From contig NZ_MSQB01000010.1 of assembly GCF_002149965.1 (NCBI RefSeq), positions 62,001-126,000 on the forward strand: a DNA stretch of 64,000 nt. The letters are read 5' to 3'. This DNA is from Novosphingobium panipatense (GTDB lineage: Bacteria > Pseudomonadota > Alphaproteobacteria > Sphingomonadales > Sphingomonadaceae). Under the pieces are notes generated by a model. It did no database searches and had not been told where the DNA came from. It saw only the letters and a program-made list of their open reading frames with translations. Shown piece after piece: positions 42,614 to 50,674 of this stretch; the first letter of the stretch is position 1; the number at the start of each line of letters is the position of its first letter. A program made the position numbers and the translations under genes.

Positions 42614-44182
42614 ATGTCCGCCACGGCAGCCGACCTTCCTGACGATGTCGCCATCCTCAAGGCGATGGTCCTGGCTGGCCTTGAGCGTGAAGCTCGGATG
42701 CAGCATATCATTGACCAGATCACCCGGACGACATTCGGAAAACGGTCGGAGAAGCTGAACGAGGATCAGTTGGCGCTGGGCCTCGACGATCTCGATGTCG
42801 CCCGCGCTGAACTGGAGGCTTTGGCCGAGCAGGCAGCGGCTGCCGCAGGACAAAAGAAGGAACGGGCGCGAAGGGAGCCCGGGACAGCGCGGGCGTCGCT
42901 GCCGGCACATCTGGCCCGTGTCGAGGAAGTGATCCTCCCTGACGAGACGGAATGCCCCTGCTGCGGAGGCGCGCTGCACAGCATTGACAGCGACATATCA
43001 AGCCGGCTCGATGTCATCCCTGTCCAGTATCGCGTCATCGTGACGTCCCGTCCGAAAATGGCGTGCCGGGCATGCAGCGATGGCGTGTTCCAGGCGCCTG
43101 CGCCCAAGCATGTAGTGCCAGGCGGCCTGCCCACCGAGGCGCTGATCGCCGACGTCCTCGTCAGGAAATATGCCGATCACACTCCCTTCTACCGGCAGGC
43201 ACAGGCACTGCGGCGCCAGGGTATCGAGATCGACAGGGGAACAATGTGTAACTGGGCAGGCAGAGCCGCCGCCTGGCTCGGCCGCCTGACCAGCCGGATG
43301 AAGGCCGACCTCCTGTCGGGCGCGAGGCTCTTCGTTGACGAGACCACGGCCAAGGTCCTGGCTCCCGGCACCGGCAAGGTGAAGACGGGATATCTCTGGG
43401 CGATCGCTCGTGATGATGGCGCGCATGGCGGCACCGATCCACCGGCCGTCGCCTACACCTACATGCCAGGTCGCGGGAAAGTCTGGGCGGAAAAGCTGCT
43501 CGGGGATTTCACCGGCATCGTCCAGTGCGACGGCTATGGCGCGTACAAGCACATCGAGGCGCCGGACCGAAGGGCCGGTCCCGGAACGCTCGCCTTCTGC
43601 TGGGCACATGTCAGGAGGGGCTACTTCGACGATGCCAAGGGCGGCAACGCACCGGTCGCCGATGAGGCGCTGCGGCGGATCGCCGGGCTCTACAAGATCG
43701 AGGCTCGTATCCGAGGCTCCAGCCCCGAACACAGACTGGCGGTGCGCCAGGCTGAAGCCGCTCCGATCATCGCGGACATGCTGCCATGGCTCAAGGAAAT
43801 GCTGCCCAAACTACCCCGCGGCTCCCATACAGCCGAGGCCATCGGTTACACCCTCAACCACTGGAAGGGCCTCGTCCGCTTCCTTGAGGATGGACGGATC
43901 GAGCTGGATAACAATACCGTCGAGCGCTCAATCAGGCCAATTACCCTCCAGCGGAAAAATGCCCTGTTCACAGGCCATGACCTCGGGGCTGAAAACTGGG
44001 CGACCTTCGCCAGCCTCATCGAAACCTGCAAACTGGGCGGTATCAACCCGCAGGCCTACCTCGCCGATGTCCTCGCACGCATCGTCCTGCGCGGCGACAC
44101 AGATCCCATCGATGATCTGCTCCCCTACAACTGGGTAGATAGTCGCGCCACCGCCAGCCCCGTCATCGATCAAGCCGCCTAA
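42614..44182 (+). CDS. tnpC: IS66 TnpC transposase (DDE)
   Basis: 522 residues. N-terminal coiled coil and zinc-finger-like CPCCGGAL (about 120), then DDE core: FVDETTAKV, VQCDGYGAYKH and NNTVERSIRP. Full length, no frameshift, so the element may be active. Confidence 0.95.
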   Translation: MSATAADLPDDVAILKAMVLAGLEREARMQHIIDQITRTTFGKRSEKLNEDQLALGLDDLDVARAELEALAEQAAAAAGQKKERARREPGTARASLPAHLARVEEVILPDETECPCCGGALHSIDSDISSRLDVIPVQYRVIVTSRPKMACRACSDGVFQAPAPKHVVPGGLPTEALIADVLVRKYADHTPFYRQAQALRRQGIEIDRGTMCNWAGRAAAWLGRLTSRMKADLLSGARLFVDETTAKVLAPGTGKVKTGYLWAIARDDGAHGGTDPPAVAYTYMPGRGKVWAEKLLGDFTGIVQCDGYGAYKHIEAPDRRAGPGTLAFCWAHVRRGYFDDAKGGNAPVADEALRRIAGLYKIEARIRGSSPEHRLAVRQAEAAPIIADMLPWLKEMLPKLPRGSHTAEAIGYTLNHWKGLVRFLEDGRIELDNNTVERSIRPITLQRKNALFTGHDLGAENWATFASLIETCKLGGINPQAYLADVLARIVLRGDTDPIDDLLPYNWVDSRATASPVIDQAA

Positions 44183-44192
44183 GCGCTCGCCT

Positions 44193-44214
44193 GTGGGGGT
44201 GTTTTAGCGCTTAC
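44193..44214 (-). repeat. IS66 right terminal inverted repeat
   Basis: Inverted copy of the left end; on the minus strand it begins GTAAGCGCTAAAACA. Followed by the second copy of the target duplication GTTGGACA. Confidence 0.9.
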
Positions 44215-44342
44215 GTTGGACAATCGCCTGAATAGAGGAAGGCTTTGGGACATTCCTGCCGTTCGGCACCACGAAAGTAATGTCCGGTTGCGCTGACAGC
44301 GGCCAGTCGTAGATCCGCTAAAGCCCTCTCCGGGTCGTGTGA

Positions 44343-45992
44343 TCAAACATAGCTTAGGAACTCCTCATGAGGTCGCCGCGCGACGGTCCATCGGCCCGCG
44401 CCCGCAGGTCTGGAGCGCTCCTCGCAGACCGTGAGGAACAGGCGGAGCTTAGCGCGGGATATGCCAACGAAGAACGCCGAACGCTCGTCCGCCTGCTTGC
44501 CCCAGAAGGTTTCCTCCTCGACGCCAAGCATGAACACCGTGTCGAATTCGAGTCCCTTGCTCTTGTGGATCGACATGATGCGTACCGCACGATCCCCCGA
44601 GAAAGACGAGAGCGCTGTGGCTGGGTCTACCCCGCCGCATAGCAACTCGTGCGCGCGATCCACGGTTTCAACGATGCAGGTCGCCAGCATGTCGCCCTGC
44701 GCATATGTCGAGGACATCGCTACGATGGCTTCGCTGCCGACCGCGGCAAGCAGCGTATCCACCAGCTTTTCGAGATCAGGCTTGTGTGACAGATCGATCT
44801 TGCCGGTCGCGATCGCCTTGCGCGTCTCGCCGAGCAGCCGGTTCCACTTCGAGCGCAGCTGATACTCGCGTTCCTCGTCGACGCCTTGGTTGAAAACGAC
44901 GAGATCCAGCAGGCGGCGATGCGCTGCCGGCTGCCGGGGACTGCTTGTGACCAGAAGAAAGTCCACGATAAGGCGCGCCGCGGGCTCCGAAGCCAAATTT
45001 TGGGTTGCGTCCTCTTCCCGATAGGCAATGCCGCAGGCGTCGAAGGCCGCAATCAGCTTTTGGCAATATAGTTGCTGCTGTTTGCTGACGAGGATAGCGA
45101 TTTCCGACAGGGAAACGCCGTCATTATCAGCGAGCTGCTGAACCCGGGCCGCGATGCCTTCGGCCTCTTCTTCGTCGTCCGCGAAATTGAGGATGGCGAT
45201 CGACCCTTCGTTCCCGACGATGTCGGCATCGTCCAAGGCGGCGAGCGGGTCCATCACCCGCACCATTGCATTCTGCATTCGCCGCAGGGTGGGTGCGGAA
45301 CGGAAATTCTGGTAGAGATTGAGCGGGTGTGCAGTGAAGTCGTCCGCGAACGTCTGGAAAATGCCTTCGAGCGCGCCAGCCCAGCCCATGATACTCTGCT
45401 TGGTATCGCCAACGGCGGTCAGCAGGCATGTGGATCCGCCGAAGCAGGCGGTAATGAGCGCATATTGATCGGCTGTGCAGTCTTGGAACTCGTCCAGAAA
45501 GACATGGCTGTAGGTCTGCCGAACGGCGTTGCGGGCGATACGACTATTCTCGATGATCGTCTGGGCGAGCGGCACCATGTCGGCGAAGGTGATCGATGTT
45601 CGCTGAACGCGCCGCTGGCCGATCGAATAATCCGGGTCGAGCGCATTCGCGCCCTTTAGCACCGGGCGGAATTGGTCGATCAGACGCTTCGCGAAGGCAT
45701 GAAACGTATAGCTGTCTAGCCGCGCCCCAAGATCGGCTCCGCAGCGCCGCCGGACTCGTGCTCGCAGATTCTGGGCCGCGTCGATCTTGAAGGAGATGGC
45801 GAGGATGCGGCGCGGATAGCGGCAGGTCGCGGTGCGCAGCAGGAAGTCGGCGCGCTGGGCGAGCATCTCGGTCTTGCCGGCGCCGGGACCCGCGGTGAGC
45901 GCGAGATTGCGAGCCGTCTCCTTCGCCGCATCGAGCGCATTAGGCTCCAGGACCAGCCCATCGGATGGCGCCCAGCGCGCGATGGGAATCAT
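44343..45992 (-). CDS. gajB: UvrD/PcrA-like helicase, Gabija GajB
   Basis: 549 residues, superfamily 1A helicase: Walker A TAGPGAGKTEM, motif II FLDEFQDCTADQYA, motif III VGDTKQSIMGWAG, motif V SIHKSKGLEFDTVF and motif VI FVGISRAKLRLF. ATG at 45992 overlaps the gajA stop by four bases; the longer frame lies inside gajA. In Gabija, GajB joins GajA to sense nucleotide depletion and damaged DNA during phage infection. Confidence 0.87.
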   Translation of the reverse strand: MIPIARWAPSDGLVLEPNALDAAKETARNLALTAGPGAGKTEMLAQRADFLLRTATCRYPRRILAISFKIDAAQNLRARVRRRCGADLGARLDSYTFHAFAKRLIDQFRPVLKGANALDPDYSIGQRRVQRTSITFADMVPLAQTIIENSRIARNAVRQTYSHVFLDEFQDCTADQYALITACFGGSTCLLTAVGDTKQSIMGWAGALEGIFQTFADDFTAHPLNLYQNFRSAPTLRRMQNAMVRVMDPLAALDDADIVGNEGSIAILNFADDEEEAEGIAARVQQLADNDGVSLSEIAILVSKQQQLYCQKLIAAFDACGIAYREEDATQNLASEPAARLIVDFLLVTSSPRQPAAHRRLLDLVVFNQGVDEEREYQLRSKWNRLLGETRKAIATGKIDLSHKPDLEKLVDTLLAAVGSEAIVAMSSTYAQGDMLATCIVETVDRAHELLCGGVDPATALSSFSGDRAVRIMSIHKSKGLEFDTVFMLGVEEETFWGKQADERSAFFVGISRAKLRLFLTVCEERSRPAGAGRWTVARRPHEEFLSYV

Positions 45993-47938
45993 TCCGGCAA
46001 TTCCGCGAGCTTCTCCTCGATGCGGTCGAACATTCGGTCGAGAACCTCGGGCATGCTTTCGAGCAGCGCGTCGTCGTCGAGTTTGGCCATCGCCCGGATG
46101 TGCCAACTCGGCTTGCTGCCGAGCTTGAAACGTTCCTGATACGCCCCGAACAGTTGCTGCTGGGCATCGTCATATTGACCGCCGAGCGCGTCGTGTGACT
46201 TGCCGAGCACGGCGTCGATCGTGCCGTCGTCTGGATCCTCGAGTTCGGCATCGGTCAGGCCATAGGCGTCGGGAAACGCCTCGATCATCATGAAGTCGAG
46301 GTCGAGCGGAGAGGAAAAGAACACCGCATTCTTTTCCAGCGTGGCGATCCAGCCATCGTCGTTGAGCATCAGGCCTTGCTTGCTGTCCCACTTGGGAATC
46401 GCGTCCGCACCTTCCTCATCGAAATCCACCGGGTCTTCCTGGAATCGCAGCAGCTGCTTCGCCGCGTATTTGATCCGGCCCCAGCCACCCTGGTGGCGCG
46501 CGAGGTCGAGATCCAGCAACGTTACGAATGGAATGCCGAGATCGCTCAGCAGGCGCCAGAAATGGTTCACGTGCCGTCCACCCAGCGGAACGACCGAGAT
46601 CGAGGCATCGTCGGCCAGGATACCACGCGCCGCGAGCAAACGTGGCAACACCACCTCCTCGCTGTCTCCCTCGCCTAGGATCAGCAGTCTCGCGAAGTAG
46701 AGCTCGGGAAAGGCTTGGATCGCTTCCCGGACATATTTGTGCGCTTCGGCCCCGCTTGGCATAGTGATCCGGGACACCGTAGTGCGCCGCTCCTCGTCGA
46801 GGCGCAGGTAGCGGATGCTCTCCGGTTCGACGCGGCGCAGCAGCGAGGGAGCATGGGTCGCGATAACGGCTTGTGCATCGCCGTCTTCCGCGAACTCGCT
46901 CAGCGTCCGTAGAACGCGACCAAGATAGTGCGGGGACAGGCTGTTCTCGGGCTCTTCGACCGCCACGAGTGTGAAAAGCGGTGGGCGCAGCTTGTCGATG
47001 TCGAATGCATTGGTGTCGCCGGCTAGCACTGCATTGCCGATGGCCCGCATCGCGAGAACGAGCGTAATGTACAGCAGGGATTGCTGACCGTCGCTTAGTC
47101 GGGAGAAGTCGACCTGCGGCGTACCGTGACCGGGCGCGAAGCTCAGGCTGAGATGCCGCAGCAAATTTTCGATTTCGCTCTGAGCGAACGACAGAGTCGG
47201 ATTGGCGTAAAATTTTCCCTTGTGAAGCGATTCCCAGAGCTTGGTGACCTCATCACCGATCCCCTTAACCGACGCGTTGCCGACGAGCGCTGCGCTGATC
47301 TGCTCCGTGAGAGCCGAGATCGTCTGGCGCTCCGCCGACCAGTTGGCGGCACGAAGTGCGCGGCCGAGCAAAGCGTTGGCGGCGTAAGAGATATGGTCTG
47401 CGGGATTGCGCCGAGCTGGCAGGTAATGGACCTGCACCGCGGCCCGGTCCTGCTTGGAAACCCTGCCTTGGACGGTTGGAACTCCATCATCATCGACCTG
47501 CATCACATGGGTGAAGCTTTCTTCGATGTCCCCGTCCTCGTCGAGGCTGGCTTGGAGGCGGAAGCGAATTCGAACCGACGCGTCGTCTGTTTCCATCTGG
47601 AGATGGGAGAAGTTGCCTGCGACGGCCGGCATTGTGCCGTCCTCTGCCTCATCGGCATCGGCATCGGCTAACTCGGGGAACTCGAAGTCGGCCTCAATCC
47701 ACAGATCTCGCGTCGAAGGTGCGTCCTCCGGGTCTTCATCCGATGAGATGTGAAAATCCGACGTGCGGATCTTACGCTGCGCGGGGTCGAGACTGAACAT
47801 TCTTCCGAGCGCCTGCAAGACCGCCGTCTTGCCTGAGCCATTAGGGCCCAAGATGAAGGTCGTATTTGCGAGCGAAATTTTCGTCGCTTCTGGTCCGAAG
47901 CAGCGGAAATTCGACAGTCTTAACTCCACCAACTTCAC
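45989..47938 (-). CDS. gajA: OLD-family ATPase-TOPRIM nuclease, Gabija GajA
   Basis: 649 residues. ATPase part: Walker A LGPNGSGKTAV (31-38), signature LSDGQQSLLY, Walker B VAVEEPENSLSP and VIATHAPSLL. TOPRIM part: LILGEGDSEEVVLP (about 420) and the D-x-D in LLDLDLARH (about 473). Class 2 OLD protein next to a UvrD helicase equals the Gabija arrangement. Somewhat longer than typical GajA, with an acidic insert PELADADADEAEDGT in the ATPase domain. Confidence 0.87.
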   Translation of the reverse strand: MKLVELRLSNFRCFGPEATKISLANTTFILGPNGSGKTAVLQALGRMFSLDPAQRKIRTSDFHISSDEDPEDAPSTRDLWIEADFEFPELADADADEAEDGTMPAVAGNFSHLQMETDDASVRIRFRLQASLDEDGDIEESFTHVMQVDDDGVPTVQGRVSKQDRAAVQVHYLPARRNPADHISYAANALLGRALRAANWSAERQTISALTEQISAALVGNASVKGIGDEVTKLWESLHKGKFYANPTLSFAQSEIENLLRHLSLSFAPGHGTPQVDFSRLSDGQQSLLYITLVLAMRAIGNAVLAGDTNAFDIDKLRPPLFTLVAVEEPENSLSPHYLGRVLRTLSEFAEDGDAQAVIATHAPSLLRRVEPESIRYLRLDEERRTTVSRITMPSGAEAHKYVREAIQAFPELYFARLLILGEGDSEEVVLPRLLAARGILADDASISVVPLGGRHVNHFWRLLSDLGIPFVTLLDLDLARHQGGWGRIKYAAKQLLRFQEDPVDFDEEGADAIPKWDSKQGLMLNDDGWIATLEKNAVFFSSPLDLDFMMIEAFPDAYGLTDAELEDPDDGTIDAVLGKSHDALGGQYDDAQQQLFGAYQERFKLGSKPSWHIRAMAKLDDDALLESMPEVLDRMFDRIEEKLAELPE

Positions 47939-48019
47939 GACAATCCCCTTTATCCAATCCGATGCCGCGCACTCTTATGCACGCGATCCTAGCACTCAGG
48001 CCGTATCGGCCACATCCCG

Positions 48020-49129
48020 TTAAATGCTTGATTTCCAAAGGTTAATCGGAACGATGTTGTCGTCTGGTGTCTTTTCCACTGGCAGCGCGAGGCCAGAGAC
48101 GTGCTCGAACATCTCGGCCTGCAAACCCGAGGCATCGACCATGCGGGTCAGTGAACCGGGAAATGCTGCCTCGAGGGCCTGCAAAGCCTTGGGCAGGAGT
48201 TCGGGCATCTCTGTGGGGATCTGATCGTCGAAGCGCTCAGCGCGCCTTTGGCCGGTCTTGCTAAGATGGATGTAGCCGGTCCGATACTGATCCGGAGAAA
48301 TCATCCTAAGGTCATAGGCTCGCCGCAGTATCGCAGCGGCTGATACCTTCCAGCGGAGTTTCAGCGAGAATATGGCCGACCAGTCTAGGAGGCGGCTGCG
48401 CGGAAACTCATGGATGAACGAAGAGCGGGGCAACAGGAAGGCGCTGGCAAACCGGTTTGCCTGATCCTCAGTTACCTTATCGCCGGTTTGAATGCCTCGA
48501 TGCATGATGAGGTGCCCGGCCTCATGCGCCAAGTCGAAACGCAGCCTGCAGGCGGCAGGCTTCGCCTCGCTGCGGATGATCATTGGCCGAACACAATCTA
48601 TTGAAAGAGCGTCCACCCGTTCGGACACACCACTGAAGAAGCTGACCACGGCCCCAGCATTTTCCACAACCCGCATCATGCTCGAGATCGGACCGGTTCC
48701 GAGCCGCCAATGCTCACGCGCATGATCGGCCGCGGCTTCAATCTCGGCCGCGCTGGCCACCGGAATATCGGGGAAAGACACGGTCGGAAGATCGAGTTCG
48801 TGGTCTAGCCTGCTAACGAAACCGTCAAGCAGGGTACCGCGCGCCAGCACCTGGCTGACGACGGACACGGGTGTCGTGCGCTGCTTACGGAAGTGACACT
48901 GCTCCGGACTAATCCCCGCCGATGCCGGGATCGCGAAGAAATGCTCCGCAATGCCGAGAGCTGCCGCGAGCGCGGCGCGCATCTCGTCGGTGGGTACCTT
49001 CAGCCCTTGCTCAAGCTGGTTAAGATACTGGCGTGTGGCGCTGACCCGCGCACCCAATTGGTCGAGCGTCAAGCCCAGCGCCACTCGAGCGAGGCGCAAG
49101 CGCTCCCCGTGGAAAGCGGAAATGACCAT
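48020..49129 (-). CDS. XRE-family HTH plus ImmA/IrrE metallopeptidase
   Basis: 369 residues from ATG 49129 (MVISAFHGERLRLAR). N-terminal helix-turn-helix (LDQLGARVSATRQYLNQLEQ) and a zinc protease domain with LRFDLAHEAGHLIMH (HExxH) around residue 215, then a second helical region. Such proteins cleave or derepress partner repressors in mobile elements and defence loci. It lies immediately upstream of gajA and in the same direction, so it may govern the island. Confidence 0.87.
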   Translation of the reverse strand: MVISAFHGERLRLARVALGLTLDQLGARVSATRQYLNQLEQGLKVPTDEMRAALAAALGIAEHFFAIPASAGISPEQCHFRKQRTTPVSVVSQVLARGTLLDGFVSRLDHELDLPTVSFPDIPVASAAEIEAAADHAREHWRLGTGPISSMMRVVENAGAVVSFFSGVSERVDALSIDCVRPMIIRSEAKPAACRLRFDLAHEAGHLIMHRGIQTGDKVTEDQANRFASAFLLPRSSFIHEFPRSRLLDWSAIFSLKLRWKVSAAAILRRAYDLRMISPDQYRTGYIHLSKTGQRRAERFDDQIPTEMPELLPKALQALEAAFPGSLTRMVDASGLQAEMFEHVSGLALPVEKTPDDNIVPINLWKSSI

Positions 49130-49154
49130 TTCATTCCTTGCCGTTTGAACGGCG

Positions 49155-49748
49155 TTACTCGCCTGTTTTCGTCTTACGATCGCGCACGCCCACGCTGGGG
49201 GCATCGAGCTCAACAGACTCGGTCGCTGGCATACCGATGCCACCAGTGAATGCGTCCAAACCGAGAGGCACATTCCAGTTCAGCACAGCCGTCTCACCGC
49301 GCAGGCCGACGAACTTGACGGCGAGAGCGCTGCCATCGACATCGGTCTCAACCGCAAAGCGGTAAGCGAGATCGTGACCCTCATCGCGCTCATCGAACGA
49401 GAAGCCAAGCTGGTCCAGCTCGCTCAGGCTCTGATGAAGGGTACGGGCGGTTGGCTCTTCCGCCTCACCGCGATAAATGCGAACCGGCACCTCGCCGATC
49501 GTGAAGATCAGACGGCGGGAGCGATCGATCACGGTCAGCCAGGGAAAGCGCTGGCCGTCGAAGGCCGTGAGAATACGGTATCGAGCGAACTGGGATGCAC
49601 GGCACCCCAAGGTCCAGCCATCGTCACCAATGTCGGAATCGAAAAGTTCGACAGCCAAACGCCGAGCCTCGAGGATCATCTGCCCGACCGCAACGAGGCG
49701 CTCTTCGGTCAAATCCTTGTGATAGTCCCAAGGAAAGGTCTTGGTCAT
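49155..49748 (-). CDS. Uncharacterised protein paired with the XRE-ImmA/IrrE gene
   Basis: 197 residues, begins MTKTFPWDYHKDLTEERL, mixed alpha/beta (FPWLTVIDRSRRLIFTIGEVPVRIY quoted by its core VIDRSRRLIFTIGEVPV). No membrane segment or signal. No family recognised. Stops 25 bases before the XRE-ImmA/IrrE start, so the two form an operon; a substrate, antitoxin or sensor role for the protease is possible. Confidence 0.65.
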   Translation of the reverse strand: MTKTFPWDYHKDLTEERLVAVGQMILEARRLAVELFDSDIGDDGWTLGCRASQFARYRILTAFDGQRFPWLTVIDRSRRLIFTIGEVPVRIYRGEAEEPTARTLHQSLSELDQLGFSFDERDEGHDLAYRFAVETDVDGSALAVKFVGLRGETAVLNWNVPLGLDAFTGGIGMPATESVELDAPSVGVRDRKTKTGE

Positions 49749-50116
49749 GTCGGTCGGCCCTCGTCATCGTTTCAAAGGCACTATGGGCTAATTGATAAAT
49801 CTGTCAACTAGAAGCAAATCTGTAAACCAGCCGATTGACGCTTTGGTATGGTCCCATGCGGCATCAGCGCCAAAAGCCTAGGCGACGATCAATGTTCTCC
49901 AAAAGATTGCACAGGTCGATGGCAGGTTCTGACATAAGTTGCTGTTCATGACATACCCTCTAAACGGCTAAAATTGGTCGATCACCGCCACCCCGAGCGA
50001 GGCAAATTTGCGGGAACTGGCCGTGCCTGATCAAGAGCAAGAATGCCTACGCTCAGAACCAGATTTCCACCATAAGACCGAAGTGGCATCGGCACGGTTG
50101 AAATAAGGGGATTGTG
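49749..50116. promoter_or_regulatory. Gene-free region with direct repeats before the XRE-ImmA operon
   Basis: 368 bases between divergent genes. Direct repeats AAATCTGTCAA (49797-49807) and AAATCTGTAAA (49816-49826), 19 bases apart, lie 49-78 bases upstream of the leftward ATG and are candidate XRE binding sites near its promoter. The rest, to the ribosome site AAGGGGA before 50117, shows nothing I can name. Confidence 0.5.
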
Positions 50117-50413
50117 ATGAACGAGAATATCCTCGTTGAATTTGAAGATGGCAGCGCGATGGTGTTCGCACCGAAATCATCGGTGCGCATCGCCAATCGC
50201 GGGCCGAGCTCGGTGCCCAAGAAGGATTTCGAGCAGGTGCGTACATATCCCCCTGAATGGGTCGGTTTCGGATCATTCGAGGCCCGCATCCTTTCTGCCG
50301 GGCAGCGCGTCGAAACCTATAAGGGCCTTCTGACGGTTGCCAGGATAGAGCATGGGGTTGATCTGCCTTTAGGCATCGTGGCCGATGAAAGGTCCACGCC
50401 AGATCCTGCCTGA
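50117..50413 (+). CDS. Uncharacterised small protein
   Basis: 98 residues, ATG at 50117 with AAGGGGA upstream. Starts MNENILVEFEDGSAMVFAPK; mostly beta-like, no membrane segment. No family recognised. Shares direction with the next small gene and is the border gene between the defence island and the transfer operon. Confidence 0.5.
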   Translation: MNENILVEFEDGSAMVFAPKSSVRIANRGPSSVPKKDFEQVRTYPPEWVGFGSFEARILSAGQRVETYKGLLTVARIEHGVDLPLGIVADERSTPDPA

Positions 50414-50465
50414 GTTTGAAGTTTCCTCCCTTCTGCGCTATGTTCGAAGCGCACCGGAGAGAACG

Positions 50466-50672
50466 ATGCAGCACTTCGATTGGAATCTCTTCAATCTCAC
50501 GCGAGATCAACTCGGCGGACCGCTTTTTGGGTTCGTGGACGATGATGCGGACGATCCGACAGGTTTCCAAGAGGCACAGCCGCTTCCTCAGACTGTTGGA
50601 GGCAAGATCGCTCACGGCTTTGCGTACGTGCTGCTTTTGGGCGTCATCGGCTACATGTTCGTAGCGCTTTGA
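50466..50672 (+). CDS. Small membrane-anchored protein
   Basis: 68 residues from the ATG at 50466 preceded by GGAGAGAA; a longer frame from 50385 is possible. Acidic middle (GFVDDDADDPTGF) and one C-terminal membrane helix (FAYVLLLGVIGYMFVAL). No family recognised. It ends two bases before the end of the convergent traG gene. Confidence 0.5.
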   Translation: MQHFDWNLFNLTRDQLGGPLFGFVDDDADDPTGFQEAQPLPQTVGGKIAHGFAYVLLLGVIGYMFVAL

Positions 50673-50674
50673 CA

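Larger units (their letters stand above)
41697..44214. mobile_element. IS66-family insertion sequence, complete
   Basis: A 2518-base element with three genes (tnpA, tnpB, tnpC), 22-base terminal inverted repeats starting GTAAGCG, and an 8-base target duplication GTTGGACA at 41689-41696 and 44215-44222. Intact ends and duplication mean it arrived by simple transposition and has not rearranged. It sits between the DUF1413-like gene and the gajB 3' end without breaking a recognisable gene. Confidence 0.95.
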
